DNA of 64,000 bases from Halobacillus sp. A1 (GTDB lineage: Bacteria > Bacillota > Bacilli > Bacillales > Halobacillaceae). The notes under the pieces are model-generated. The model saw only the letters and a program-made list of their open reading frames with translations, had not been told where the DNA came from and did not search any database. The stretch covers positions 556,971-620,970 of the forward strand of contig NZ_JAIZEN010000001.1 in NCBI RefSeq assembly GCF_024189295.1, read 5' to 3'. How positions within the stretch are numbered: the stretch's first letter is position 1; every line of letters starts with the position of its first letter. Below are positions 1 through 8,924 of the stretch, in pieces. The translations under genes were made by a program, and so were the position numbers.

Positions 1-38
1 ATTTTGGGAAAATGAGAATCTTTTCCCAAAATAATTTT
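1..38. terminator. hairpin, likely terminator of a gene left of the window
   Basis: Perfect 12-bp inverted repeat (1-12 and 21-32) with an 8-nt loop, AT-rich on both sides with a short T-run. It could end transcription of a gene upstream of the window. No gene inside the window depends on it. Confidence 0.55.
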
Positions 39-254
39 CTGATTGTGTATTTTCTCGAATGTTATAGCTGTTATAGACAATTCTTTTGTATATGTGAGTC
101 ATCAAGAGTTCTGTAATTTTAGAGTTGACCGTGCGACTTATAACAAATCGATCAGATGGCAATTTACCTTTAATTAGAGTATTAAACAATCGAGGCGATT
201 ATTTAATAAGAATATCGCCCTTATTTTATTTAATTAATAAGAGGAGGGAGTTTA

Positions 255-1472
255 TTGAGTATTAAATTTATTCCTGATGATTTAAGACAAGAGGTAAGTG
301 AACTGTTAGATTTTTTTGAAAGACATTCTATTGGGTGTAACTTTGTATTAGACGATTCTGAAGAAGACGATGAAGAAGACGTAATAGATGAGAATTATGA
401 ACTATTGGTTTGGTTTCCAGAATCCTACTCGGATGAAACTTATCCTATTGGGGAATTACTTGACGTAGTTTATGAAGCTAATCGGTATAGAGTGTTTAAT
501 GAGTATAAGTTTATTGGTAAAAGAGTAGCACTTTTTTATATAGACAGCCAGTTACAAGAACTAATGCATGTGCATGGTATCGATATACCTGCTACAAAAG
601 AAATAATAGACGACCAAGAATACGTAATTGAAGTGGTAAGTGGTTTAACAAGTTATGGAATTAAATTAATAATGGATAAGAAATATGACGATCATGTACC
701 TCCCATAGACGATTACGACAATTTTATAGAAATACGTGCGGAGGACTCGGTAGATGAGAGCATAGCAGAAAGCTTAATTGAAGCATATTTATTTGAGTTG
801 AAATCCACTTTAGGGATTAGTATTCATTTGTCTGCTAGGCTTATGAGCGGTGACTCTCACTATGATGAATTAGATTGCAATGATGATACTACGAGGCTTA
901 GACCATTATTACGTGGAAAAGGAGTAGAAGAATTACTAAAGTTATACAATTCTTCTTTGAATACTTCGAATACTGAGATTCTTGTATTAAATTATACAAA
1001 AGTAATAGAATATGTTTCTCAGACAGTTATTCAACAAGATTTAATTAATTCGGTTTCTAAGAAATTGTTTAGTTCAAGAGCTCTTAATCCAGATGCTAAC
1101 TATATTATGGAATTAAGTAAAGTGTTTGAAGGAAATAGAACAAATCAAAAGGATTATTTTGCTATTAAATTGACTATCGAAACATGTTGTGACTTATATG
1201 AAATCAGAGAACAAGCACCAAATTTCCTGAAATTCACCAAGAAATTAAATCACGATAGCAAAGATAGTGACAAAATAAAAGCTGTTGAAGAAGTAGCTAA
1301 TGCTATTAGTAATACTAGAAATATGTTTGCTCATGCTAAAACAAATTATGAAAAGAAGGGCATGGAGTGCCCATCCGAACAATTAGGAGATTTCACCAAG
1401 TGTTTAGATATCCTATCTCAACAAGTTATTAGGTGGTTTGCGAAAGAGCATGAAGATAATAGAGTAGTATAG
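255..1472 (+). CDS. uncharacterised protein with C-terminal HEPN-like R-x4-H motif
   Basis: A 405-residue acidic protein with a TTG start preceded by a strong GAGGAGGGAG ribosome site at 241-250. The first 230 residues resemble no family I know; there is an Asp/Glu-rich stretch at about residues 34-45. The C-terminal third is helical and carries RNMFAH (R355 to H360) followed by a long amphipathic helix. That R-x4-H spacing is the active-site signature of HEPN ribonucleases, many of which act in abortive infection or toxin systems. No signal peptide or membrane segment is seen. It stands alone beside a recombinase fragment and other decayed genes, typical of accessory DNA. A role in phage defence is inference from motif and context; it could also be a non-catalytic HEPN protein. 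The gene itself is convincing, the function is not settled. Confidence 0.75.
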   Translation: MSIKFIPDDLRQEVSELLDFFERHSIGCNFVLDDSEEDDEEDVIDENYELLVWFPESYSDETYPIGELLDVVYEANRYRVFNEYKFIGKRVALFYIDSQLQELMHVHGIDIPATKEIIDDQEYVIEVVSGLTSYGIKLIMDKKYDDHVPPIDDYDNFIEIRAEDSVDESIAESLIEAYLFELKSTLGISIHLSARLMSGDSHYDELDCNDDTTRLRPLLRGKGVEELLKLYNSSLNTSNTEILVLNYTKVIEYVSQTVIQQDLINSVSKKLFSSRALNPDANYIMELSKVFEGNRTNQKDYFAIKLTIETCCDLYEIREQAPNFLKFTKKLNHDSKDSDKIKAVEEVANAISNTRNMFAHAKTNYEKKGMECPSEQLGDFTKCLDILSQQVIRWFAKEHEDNRVV

Positions 1473-1539
1473 TTCTAAAAGATGTTGTTCTATCACTTTA
1501 TCCATTAAAGGGGCCAAATAAGGGGAATCGCTTCTTTAT

Positions 1540-1791
1540 TTATGTATTATCTATCTTAGGACGCTTCACACTTCTAACAGGATTCTCTTTAATTAGTATC
1601 CATTCTTGAGCCCGGCTAAATATATCTTCAAGGACACGATAATGATATAAGACACTTGTTGAAGCTAAACCGCCTGCTTTACCATCTTTTCTTACTACAT
1701 CATGTCCTAGACTATCTAAGTAATTAATAATATGGATTGGCTTAATTTCATCTATTTTGGATTGAAAGTTTACGATATGTTGAACAACCAA
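1540..1791 (-). pseudogene. tyrosine recombinase (phage-type integrase), N-terminal fragment
   Basis: The 83 readable residues match the SAM-like core-binding domain of phage and ICE integrases: a segment like IKPIHIINYLDSLG, then RKDGKAGGLASTSV, then RAQEWILIKENP near the end. The catalytic domain (R..HxxR..Y) is absent; the reading frame stops right after the core-binding domain. Coding-like sequence continues a few codons upstream of position 1791 without a good start. This is a dead remnant marking a former integrative element, next to the HEPN-like gene and the transporter relic. Confidence 0.6.
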
Positions 1792-1823
1792 CTCCTTCTT
1801 TTGAAGTATGCTAGAAAATTCCT

Positions 1824-2680
1824 TTAAGACCTAGTAATATTCCTTTCTCGTAAAACTTTTCCCAATTCATCAAGATGACTGATGGAAGTGTCGGATTTTT
1901 TTCAGCCAAATTCAATGACAAGAGATTCTAATAGGGCTATTGCAGGCAGAATGGTGTATTGTTTTTCGCTGCTTTTTGTGTTGAGCACTATAGAACTGTA
2001 TGATGCAGCTGGGCAGGATGGGAGGTCTGTAATGAGGATAATGGATACACCTCTTTTATGTAGGAATTTCGCTACTTTTACACTTTGAGTAGTGTAAGGT
2101 GCATTGGCCACTAGAATGAGCGTATCTTTATCCGTGAGACGAGAAGCACGATCGTAAATAAAATGACTTTCGTGGGTGAGCTGCATAATATGAGGATAGA
2201 ACTCTTCCATAAGGTGACCAAAATCGCGGTTAAGTCCAGACAAAGCTGATATTAAGAAGAGAACCGTAGCGGTTACAATCACGTTTACTTGGAAGGTTGT
2301 CGTATTCGGAATACCGTAAGAAAAATTTAACCCACCGGTGATCTGCAGGGCACTTAACCCCAGCGTGCTTGCGACACCGATGGCTGTGATAAATACAGCA
2401 AGGATATCAATGGTCTTTCTCATCGGCGAATAAATTTTGTCGCCTAAAATGGGGTAAAAGATGGAACTTATCGTTGCAGGCAAATCTTTTCTATACTGAA
2501 AGTATGCAAGTCCCAGGCCTAGCAAGGCAAAAATCGCCCAAGGGTGAAGGCCCCAATGAAAAAAACATATTTCATAGATAGGGCTGCGCTGTCCACACTG
2601 GAGGCCTCCACGTAAGGAGGGTTAGCAAAAGGCTGCACCCCCACAACGGCTCCTATTGGGGACAGGTATCGCCCACTCTT
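1824..2680 (-). pseudogene. chimeric relic: BCCT betaine transporter fused to RpiR-type SIS domain
   Basis: The longest open part (1902-2525, 207 residues) begins with transmembrane sequence typical of BCCT glycine-betaine carriers (a segment like AYFQYRKDLPATISSIFYP, then LGLSALQITGGLNFSYGIP). After residue about 100 it switches without a stop to the SIS sugar-phosphate domain of RpiR regulators (HESHFIYDRASRLTDKDTL, then KFLHKRGVSIILITD). More BCCT sequence (FANPPYVEASS, FFHWGLHPWAIFALLG) lies upstream in other frames, up to about 2680. Downstream of the TGA at 1902 the same frame continues with an RpiR-like end to a TAA at 1824. So one deletion joined two genes, and frameshifts plus a nonsense codon finished the decay. 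No product is expected. Confidence 0.7.
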
Positions 2681-3869
2681 TGAATACAACTATCCCATAT
2701 GTCACTTTTGTCTTAGGGTTATCCTTGGTAAGATTAATAATAGTAAGTATGATGACAAAAGATCCGGTAAAAGTTAGAAAAGAAAAATTTGAACAAGAAA
2801 GTGCGGCCAGTACTGAAAGAGGATAAATATGTAATAGAAAAGTTACCCACGTCACTAGTATTGAAGAAACTCGAGTAATTAACAACATGTTCCTTTGGGG
2901 CGGATTTGGGGCAGGATTTCATTATTATTGCCCCATTTTTATTTGGACCCATCACTTTTAATCCCAAAAAAGCTTAATTTGCTGGTATTACAACCATCCT
3001 CATTTAGTTTGATCATATGTACTCCCAAGTCCTTGTAAGCTGTTGATCATAAACCGTTTATTTAGTGGGCAGAAGTGGAGCATTTGTGGACCGAACTTAT
3101 CAAATTACATATAAAATGGGGTGGTTCATTCCTATTGGGCTGTCAAAAAAGTGATATAACAGTATTTATTACAAGATTTTTGATAGCATTCATACAAGGA
3201 CATTCACTTTGACAGGGTGGATGTCTTTTCGTGACTGGGTTTTTTTTTAATACTGGTAATTATTTAATCTCATGCTAATACTTTGAAGTCGGAAAACCGA
3301 TTGTATAGGGGTTTTTACATTTTATCATTCATTATTTAACTAATGTAGTGAAGGGGCGGTGTGGTGTGATAACATTATTCTTATAGCCTGATTTTAAAGA
3401 AGCTGTACAATGCATAAATAGTTAAGAAGACTATTTCCTTATAAAAAGGGGTAGTTTTTTTTGATCGTAAGTTCAAGAACGCAAAAGCAGTTCATATCAA
3501 GAATTGCAAATTGTTTGGTGAAGGGTTGTATACTTTCAGTTGAGTTAAGATAATAGATGCTATATCTATATATTGGTTAATGTAGGAAGTTTCAATAAGT
3601 TTATTTGTAACCCAAAAGAGGAAATGAATACTCTTAAGGTGAATAATAATCCAAGGCTAAAATCAAGTAGCTAATGATAGGTTTCTGTGCATAGTTATAA
3701 ATTTCACTAGGGGGATTAAATGTGTGGGGAGTCTTTAGAAGGAAAATCAAAAAGATAAATTAGAAGAAAAAATCGAAGTATCATATCGATAAAAATAGAG
3801 TTTTGAATTTTGGAAAATCTAGGTTTACTAATTTTAATTTTGGATATGAGTTTGTGAGCATAGATTTGA
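2681..3869. other. intergenic stretch, no recognisable gene
   Basis: AT-rich sequence with only short overlapping open frames on both strands and no convincing start, ribosome site or family resemblance. The part next to 2680 may hold the badly decayed 5' end of the BCCT relic. I see no RNA gene or repeat that I can name. Confidence 0.5.
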
Positions 3870-4130
3870 ATAATTGTTTTTTTAGATGAATATAATAACT
3901 TATTAGACAATGACAAAAAAGAGAGAAGAGATTATTATCAGCAGGAACAAATTCATGTTATTTCTTTTAAGGATGTTACAGAATTCGGCGTAACTATTGA
4001 TTCTAAAGAAATAGTGTTACGTAGCGAACCAGAACTTTCTTTAGCAGCAGAAGATAACTTAGATGATTTAATTGAAAGTGATGAAGAAAATCTTACAAAA
4101 GAAGTAACAAATGTTGCATTTTACCTTTAG
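3870..4130 (+). pseudogene. truncated coding remnant, possibly phage-type sigma-like
   Basis: An open frame of 86 codons without an ATG, GTG or TTG start at its beginning. The translation looks like real protein (LDEYNNLLDNDKKERRDYYQ, then acidic sequence with LSLAAEDNLDDLIESDEEN) and ends at a TAG at 4128. The opening motif loosely resembles the region-2 end of phage-type sigma factors, where a Y..LL.N..K.R motif is followed by an acidic linker. The region-4 half is missing. Family assignment is weak; that it is a gene fragment is more likely. Confidence 0.35.
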
Positions 4131-4518
4131 AGGGTTCACCGCGTAATATTGCACTTATTTCCTCTGTTAAACTTAGAGTGCTAGGAATGGTACTTCTCTT
4201 AATTTTTTTAGAAAGAGGATAATCTGAAATGGAAGCCGATACCAGGCACAAAACCAGTGTGTACACCTGAAGATACCAATAACAATATTAAGGTGCTGGA
4301 TACTTGCAATGAGTCCATACATAGAGAAAATGTAGTTGAGGGATAGACATTTTGCCCCAGGTTCTTCAGGTTCTGGAGGACCTGAGGTAATTCATTGGGT
4401 GCTCTGTTTAAAATGTATAATTTTAGGTTAAACAGTATAAGAAGGAATGTATTATGTTTGAAATAACAGTTTGAAGTAATATAAATTAGGATATATCAGA
4501 ATTTCGGAGGTATGCGCA
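4131..4518. other. intergenic stretch with a weak coding-like fragment
   Basis: About 390 bases before the PTS pair. A short open stretch near 4227-4346 reads like protein (WKPIPGTKPVCTPEDTNNN) but has no start and stops at 4346. No promoter or terminator stands out. A TTCGGAGGT ribosome site at about 4502-4510 belongs to the downstream IIB gene. Confidence 0.35.
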
Positions 4519-4818
4519 ATGAAAAATATTATTGTAGTATGTGAAGCCGGCATTACAACAAGTTTATTAGTGACAAAGCTGAACGAATTAGCGCAAGAGA
4601 ATGAAGAAGAGTTCAATATAAATTCGAAGAGCACTGAAGAAGGGTTGGATTATGTACAAGAAGAAGCTGTTGATGCCGTTCTTCTTGTACCTCAGATCCA
4701 TCATAGAGAAGATGAATACAGGAAGGTCACCAAAGGTAAAGTACTTAAGGTTTCAGTAAGTGATTTTAACAATATGAATGCATTTAGTATTTTTGAACAG
4801 CTGAATGAGGTTATATAA
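4519..4818 (+). CDS. PTS EIIB component, lactose/cellobiose family
   Basis: A 99-residue cytosolic protein with the Lac-family EIIB fold. The phosphorylated cysteine is Cys8 in IIVVCEAGITTSLLV, equal to the family's VCSAGMSTSLLV loop. The domain is full length (usual size about 100). A good ribosome site lies 5' of the ATG. It is followed after 2 bases by its EIIA partner, so the two are co-transcribed. No membrane EIIC gene is in the window, so this pair must work with an EIIC encoded elsewhere or act in regulation. Substrate unknown; family members carry cellobiose, chitobiose, lactose or similar disaccharides. Confidence 0.85.
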   Translation: MKNIIVVCEAGITTSLLVTKLNELAQENEEEFNINSKSTEEGLDYVQEEAVDAVLLVPQIHHREDEYRKVTKGKVLKVSVSDFNNMNAFSIFEQLNEVI

Positions 4819-4820
4819 AA

Positions 4821-5126
4821 ATGGACGTCGATATTACGGCGTTTATGCCTCTAATTACGGAGTCTGCTCAGTCGAAAAATAATGCCTTTGAAGCATTAAC
4901 TTGTGCGAAAGACGGAGACCGGGAAGGATACCATGAAAAGATGTCTCTCTCCAAGGAGTTTCTGCTCAATGCTCATAAGGAACAGACGAATATTCTAAGT
5001 TTGAATGCAAGGACAGAAGAAATTCCTATAACCGTATATTTAATCCATGCCATGGATCATGTTTCGAATGCTCAAATGGTTCATGATCTTGTTAAGGAAG
5101 TAGCTAACCTTTATTTAAATAAATAG
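4821..5126 (+). CDS. PTS EIIA component, lactose/cellobiose family
   Basis: A 101-residue three-helix EIIA of the Lac family. The segment VYLIHAMDHVSNAQMVHDL corresponds to the conserved LLLVHAQDHLMTAM helix whose first histidine (in LIHAMDH) accepts phosphate from HPr; an Asp metal-site residue is also present. The NAHKEQTNIL segment matches the family's KAHKxQT motif. It starts 2 bases after the EIIB stop and ends before a strong bidirectional terminator. It would hand phosphate to the EIIB partner. The missing EIIC is the oddity. Confidence 0.85.
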   Translation: MDVDITAFMPLITESAQSKNNAFEALTCAKDGDREGYHEKMSLSKEFLLNAHKEQTNILSLNARTEEIPITVYLIHAMDHVSNAQMVHDLVKEVANLYLNK

Positions 5127-5143
5127 CTATAGTTGAAATGAAA

Positions 5144-5186
5144 AAGCAAGGCCCGGGATTTTTAAAAAGAATCCCGGGCCTTGCTT
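5144..5186. terminator. bidirectional terminator between PTS pair and tautomerase
   Basis: A 16-bp perfect stem (5144-5159 with 5171-5186, core GGCCCGGGAT) with an A/T-rich loop. It lies between two convergent genes, the EIIA gene (+) and the tautomerase (-), so it probably ends both transcripts. Confidence 0.85.
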
Positions 5187-5210
5187 ATATTTATGAGGAC
5201 CAATGATTAT

Positions 5211-5603
5211 TTATAATAGCTCTCCAGTTAGAAATTGAGCCTTTCCTCCACCGAAGCTCCAATCGTTATCGCCGTTAGACGATATTGATATCATTAAATC
5301 AGATGGGCTAATATTACACTTTATATCAAGATCTTTAGCTAGGTTTTTGTAGAATTTAGTAATCTGTTCTTTGGTTCTTTCTCTTGAAATCATATGAATC
5401 AAAAGAAAGTTGTCTGTCCTTTCATACCCCAGTCCCGTGTCTTCCATTACCATCTGATACTTTTTATGTTCATGAACCAGTTGATAGCGGTCCCTTCCAG
5501 GAACTTCAAATGCATCGACCATTACCTCATGGGTAACATCGAGTATCTCTTTTATTTCTTCTTCTTTCTTACCTTCATATAAATGAAATTTTAATAACGG
5601 CAT
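5211..5603 (-). CDS. tautomerase-superfamily protein (4-oxalocrotonate tautomerase-like)
   Basis: A 130-residue protein starting MPLLKFHLYEG, with proline directly after the initiator Met as in all catalytic tautomerases, where Pro1 is the acid/base. The start at 5603 is chosen because GAAAGGAG lies just upstream and places Pro at the N-terminus; an in-frame start further upstream would bury it. The longer size and the EVPGRDRYQLVHEH and MISRERTKEQ segments fit the YrdN-type single-chain family. It lies 13 bases after iolR on the same strand, so they form one unit divergent from iolA. Its substrate is unknown; a role in handling a keto/enol intermediate of inositol breakdown is only a guess from context. 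Confidence 0.8.
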   Translation of the reverse strand: MPLLKFHLYEGKKEEEIKEILDVTHEVMVDAFEVPGRDRYQLVHEHKKYQMVMEDTGLGYERTDNFLLIHMISRERTKEQITKFYKNLAKDLDIKCNISPSDLMISISSNGDNDWSFGGGKAQFLTGELL

Positions 5604-5616
5604 AATTTTCTCCTTT

Positions 5617-6375
5617 CTACAATAGAACGATATTCGTGTTAGATTCCTTAATTGCATTCACGTATGAGTGGTCAACCTGGTTATTTGTAACGATAGTATG
5701 GAGATCTTCTAAATTACAATAAGTGTACAGGGAAGTCTTTCCAAATTTTGAATAGTCGATTAGTAGATAGACATGCTGTGCTCGTTTGCATACCAGTTTT
5801 TTAATTCTGTTTTCCAACAAATCCGAATTAGAAGCTCCATTACCAAGAGAAAATGCTGTAGCTGACATAAACGCTTTGTTGATATTAAACTTGCTTATTG
5901 TCTGGTCATCGGAAATACCGGTGAACGATTTCGTCGATCTTTTATATGTTTCTCCAATGATGATAAGGCTGACATTAGGAAATTCGACAGCTTTGTTAAT
6001 CACTTCCAAACTGTTAGTAATTAGTGTGAATTCAATATTCTCGTCCAAATTATCAAGCACAAAGTGTGTTGTCGTACCAGAGTCTAAATAAACGATGTCA
6101 TGCTGCTCGATAAATTGACCACAATGTTGACCGATGTCTTTTTTTTCATTTAGATGTTTAATGTTCCGGTCTTCATAATCTTTCGTAACCGGGTTATTTT
6201 TGTTGTAAATAACCCCTCCATATACTTTCTTTATAGTAGAAGATTTTGCTAATTCATTGATATCTCTTCTGATTGTGTTAAGTGAGACATGAAAATGCTC
6301 TTTCAGTTCTTCTAAAGATGCCTCCTGTTTGTCTTTTAGGTATTCTTCAATTTGGTTAATTCGTTTAACCTTCAT
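5617..6375 (-). CDS. iolR: DeoR-family repressor, probable IolR
   Basis: A 252-residue DeoR regulator. The N-terminal helix-turn-helix (residues about 5-58) includes SLEELKEHFHVSLNTIRRD, and the C-terminal DeoR sensor domain carries the phospho-sugar loop VYLDSGTTT and LITNS. It is transcribed divergently from iolA, as IolR is in Bacillus relatives. In B. subtilis IolR is released from DNA by 2-deoxy-5-keto-D-gluconate 6-phosphate, the IolC product. Three IolR-like boxes lie in the shared intergenic region. The tautomerase gene follows 13 bases downstream. Assignment as the inositol repressor rests on family and position. Confidence 0.88.
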   Translation of the reverse strand: MKVKRINQIEEYLKDKQEASLEELKEHFHVSLNTIRRDINELAKSSTIKKVYGGVIYNKNNPVTKDYEDRNIKHLNEKKDIGQHCGQFIEQHDIVYLDSGTTTHFVLDNLDENIEFTLITNSLEVINKAVEFPNVSLIIIGETYKRSTKSFTGISDDQTISKFNINKAFMSATAFSLGNGASNSDLLENRIKKLVCKRAQHVYLLIDYSKFGKTSLYTYCNLEDLHTIVTNNQVDHSYVNAIKESNTNIVLL

Positions 6376-6494
6376 GAAGCACCACCCCCTATTATTTTCC
6401 GCTTTTCTACGAACTCATATGTATTTGATAACATATGGTGAAATATCCGTTTAATATGTTTATAGTCACATTGTAGCACATTCCATGATTAATA

Positions 6495-6536
6495 TCATCA
6501 AAAGATACATAAAAATATCAAAAGTTTATCAATATA
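6495..6536 (+). promoter_or_regulatory. three direct-repeat IolR-like operator boxes
   Basis: Three copies of a sequence close to the IolR half-site known from B. subtilis (WRAYCAADARD): 6495-6505, 6515-6525 and 6526-6536, the first two with one mismatch each and spaced 20 bp, the third weaker. They lie between the divergent iolR and iolA genes, where IolR would repress both directions. Direct-repeat operators are usual for this DeoR protein. Confidence 0.55.
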
Positions 6537-6553
6537 TATTTAATACTTGACTA

Positions 6554-6598
6554 AAAAGTGATTGATTGATAGTCTTTAATCATAAAATAATCACTTTT
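6554..6598 (+). promoter_or_regulatory. 10-bp inverted repeat upstream of iolA
   Basis: AAAAGTGATT at 6554-6563 is repeated in inverse as AATCACTTTT at 6589-6598, 25 bases apart, just before the cre site. It could be a second operator or could fold in the leader RNA. No factor can be named from sequence. Confidence 0.4.
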
Positions 6599-6599
6599 A

Positions 6600-6613
6600 T
6601 GAAAGCGATTACC
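6600..6613 (+). promoter_or_regulatory. cre site (CcpA) before iolA
   Basis: TGAAAGCGATTACC matches the CcpA consensus TGWAANCGNTNWCA with one mismatch at the last base. It lies 5 bases before the iolA ribosome site, a position suited to roadblock repression by CcpA when glucose is present, as known for B. subtilis iol. Confidence 0.65.
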
Positions 6614-6627
6614 TAGGAGGATGTAAA

Positions 6628-8100
6628 ATGTCAGAAGCAAAGATACTTAAAAACTATATCAATGGTGAATGGGTCGAAAGTAAAAGTACTGAAACAATTG
6701 ATGTCTATAATCCGGCTACGAAAGAAGTTATGGCGAAAGTGCCGCTTTCTACTAAAGAGGAACTCGATCAAGCTGCTCAGGTGGCTGAAGAATCTTTCCA
6801 TGAGTGGAAGAATGTCGCCGTGCCTAAGCGAGCTCGTATTTTATTCAAGTTTCAACAATTGTTGATGGACCACAAAGAGGAACTGGCAGAAATCATTACA
6901 AAAGAAAATGGGAAGAGCTTAAACGAAGCACTTGGGGAAGTTCAACGCGGAATAGAAAATGTTGAATTTGCAGCTGGTGCACCAAGTCTTATGATGGGGG
7001 ATTCCTTGCCTTCCATTGCGACAGATATTGAGGGAACCAATTATCGTTATCCTGTGGGTGTTGTCGGTGGTATTACTCCCTTCAACTTCCCAATGATGGT
7101 ACCTTGCTGGATGTTCCCGATGGCGATTGCAACAGGCAATACATTTGTATTGAAGCCATCAGAAAAAACTCCACTACTCATTGAGAAAATTGTTGAGCTA
7201 ATGGAAGCTTCAGAATTGCCGAATGGTGTATTCAATGTAGTGAACGGAGCTCACGATGTAGTAAACGGCATTCTTGAAAATGAACATATTAAAGCGATTT
7301 CTTTCGTCGGTTCAAAACCAGTTGGGGAGTATGTCTATAAGAAAGGTACCGACAATCTAAAGCGCGTACAGGCTTTGGCCGGAGCCAAAAATCATACAAT
7401 TGTGCTTGACGATGCTAAAGTGGATCAAGCTGTAAAAGAAGTAATTGGTGCAGCATTTGGTTCTGCTGGGGAGCGTTGTATGGCAGCTGCAGTCATTACT
7501 GTAGAAGAAGGTATCTATGATGAGTTCACTCAGAAACTAAAGACAGAAGCAGAAAACATCCAAATGGGTAACGGTCTGGATGATGGTGTATTCCTGGGAC
7601 CTGTTATTAGAGAGGAGAACAAGCAACGTACCATCCAATACATCGAAGAAGGAGAAAAAGAAGGTGCAAAGCTCCTTATAGATGGACGTGAGAATTGCTC
7701 CGAGGAAGGTTACTTTGTAGGACCGACAATCTTTGAAGATGTAAACACAGAAATGAAAATCTGGAAAGATGAAATCTTTGCTCCTGTCTTGTCAATAGTC
7801 AAAGTGAAAAATCTGAAAGAGGGTATTAAAGTAGCCAATCAGTCAGAATTTGCTAATGGTGCCTGCCTGTTCACGGACAGTGCTTCAAGCGTCCGTTATT
7901 TCCGCGAAAACATCGATGCAGGCATGTTGGGAATCAATCTGGGAGTTCCTGCTCCAATGGCAATCTTCCCGTTCTCCGGCTGGAAATCTTCCTTCTTTGG
8001 GTCCCTTCATGCTAACGGAAAAGATGGTGTAGAGTTTTACACAAGAAAAAAAGTTGTTACAGCGCGTTATCAGGAACCAGAGTTTACTGAGGAGGGTTAA
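6628..8100 (+). CDS. iolA: methylmalonate-semialdehyde dehydrogenase (acylating)
   Basis: A 490-residue aldehyde dehydrogenase matching IolA/MmsA along its length. It converts malonate semialdehyde, the last inositol intermediate, with NAD+ and CoA to acetyl-CoA and CO2. Visible features are the NAD-fold motif [16 protein letters not shown], the glycine loop [12 protein letters not shown] and the catalytic Cys284 in [12 protein letters not shown]. The usual Glu general base of hydrolytic ALDHs is absent near [10 protein letters not shown], as expected for a CoA-acylating enzyme. It is the first gene of the iol operon, with a good AGGAGG site; iolB begins 2 bases after it. Control by IolR and CcpA is likely from the sites upstream. 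Confidence 0.95.
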   Translation: MSEAKILKNYINGEWVESKSTETIDVYNPATKEVMAKVPLSTKEELDQAAQVAEESFHEWKNVAVPKRARILFKFQQLLMDHKEELAEIITKENGKSLNEALGEVQRGIENVEFAAGAPSLMMGDSLPSIATDIEGTNYRYPVGVVGGITPFNFPMMVPCWMFPMAIATGNTFVLKPSEKTPLLIEKIVELMEASELPNGVFNVVNGAHDVVNGILENEHIKAISFVGSKPVGEYVYKKGTDNLKRVQALAGAKNHTIVLDDAKVDQAVKEVIGAAFGSAGERCMAAAVITVEEGIYDEFTQKLKTEAENIQMGNGLDDGVFLGPVIREENKQRTIQYIEEGEKEGAKLLIDGRENCSEEGYFVGPTIFEDVNTEMKIWKDEIFAPVLSIVKVKNLKEGIKVANQSEFANGACLFTDSASSVRYFRENIDAGMLGINLGVPAPMAIFPFSGWKSSFFGSLHANGKDGVEFYTRKKVVTARYQEPEFTEEG

Positions 8101-8102
8101 TA

Positions 8103-8924
8103 GTGGCTGATCTATTATATAAAAAAAGAGAATTAAAGTTATCTGAAGGGGTAACTTTAATTCAGGATTTGAACAAATCAAATACGGGCCTTGAATATGT
8201 CCAATTCAAGGTGATTGAAATGGACGAAGGTGCTGAGTACGAAGAGAACCTTGAAAATACAGAATTATGTGCTGTTGTCCTGACAGGGAATGTGGATGTG
8301 GATGTCGATGGTGAAACCTATTCAGACCTTGGCAGCAGAGAATCTGTGTTTGAAAAGAAGCCGACGGACAGCATTTATGTCCCTTCTACTAAAAAGTTTA
8401 AAGTCAAGTCTAACAAACAGGCAAAACTGGCTCTATGTTACTCGAACTCTACTAAAGTACTGGACACAAAAGTAATCCGTGCGGCAGAAAATGATATTGA
8501 AGAACGGGGAAAGCACTCCAATCAAAGGCTCGTACACAATATACTGCCTGATTATGTAGACATTCCTGAAAATCTTTTGGTGGTAGAAGTGTATACAGAC
8601 AGTGGAAACTTTTCGAGCTATCCGCCGCACAAACATGACCAGGATAATCTCCCGGAAGAATCGATGCTGGAGGAAACCTACTATCATGAAGTGAATCCAG
8701 AACAGGGATTTGTATTTCAGAGAGTATATACAAATGACCGTGATTTAGATGAAACCATGTCCGTAGAACACCAGGATTGTGTGTCTGTTCCTAAAGGTTT
8801 TCATCCAGTAGGAGTTCCGGATGGGTACGACCTTTACTATCTAAATGTTATGGCTGGACCAAAAAGAAAATGGAAGTTTCATAATGACAAAGACCATGAA
8901 TGGATATTAGAGAGGGATAAATGA
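8103..8924 (+). CDS. iolB: 5-deoxy-glucuronate isomerase
   Basis: A 273-residue double-cupin protein of the IolB family. It isomerises 5-deoxy-D-glucuronate to 2-deoxy-5-keto-D-gluconate. The metal-binding cupin motif is visible in SSYPPHKHDQDNLPEESMLE (histidines and glutamate ligands), with QRVYTNDRDLDETMSVEHQD and SVPKGFHPVGVPDGYD following, all diagnostic of IolB. The GTG start has GAGGAGGG at the end of iolA as ribosome site. It overlaps iolC by 4 bases (ATGA), implying translational coupling. Confidence 0.95.
   Translation: MADLLYKKRELKLSEGVTLIQDLNKSNTGLEYVQFKVIEMDEGAEYEENLENTELCAVVLTGNVDVDVDGETYSDLGSRESVFEKKPTDSIYVPSTKKFKVKSNKQAKLALCYSNSTKVLDTKVIRAAENDIEERGKHSNQRLVHNILPDYVDIPENLLVVEVYTDSGNFSSYPPHKHDQDNLPEESMLEETYYHEVNPEQGFVFQRVYTNDRDLDETMSVEHQDCVSVPKGFHPVGVPDGYDLYYLNVMAGPKRKWKFHNDKDHEWILERDK

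Noticed and set aside
1882..2088. 68-codon plus-strand frame
   Set aside because: Antisense to the RpiR part of the chimeric relic; composition and motifs favour the minus strand.
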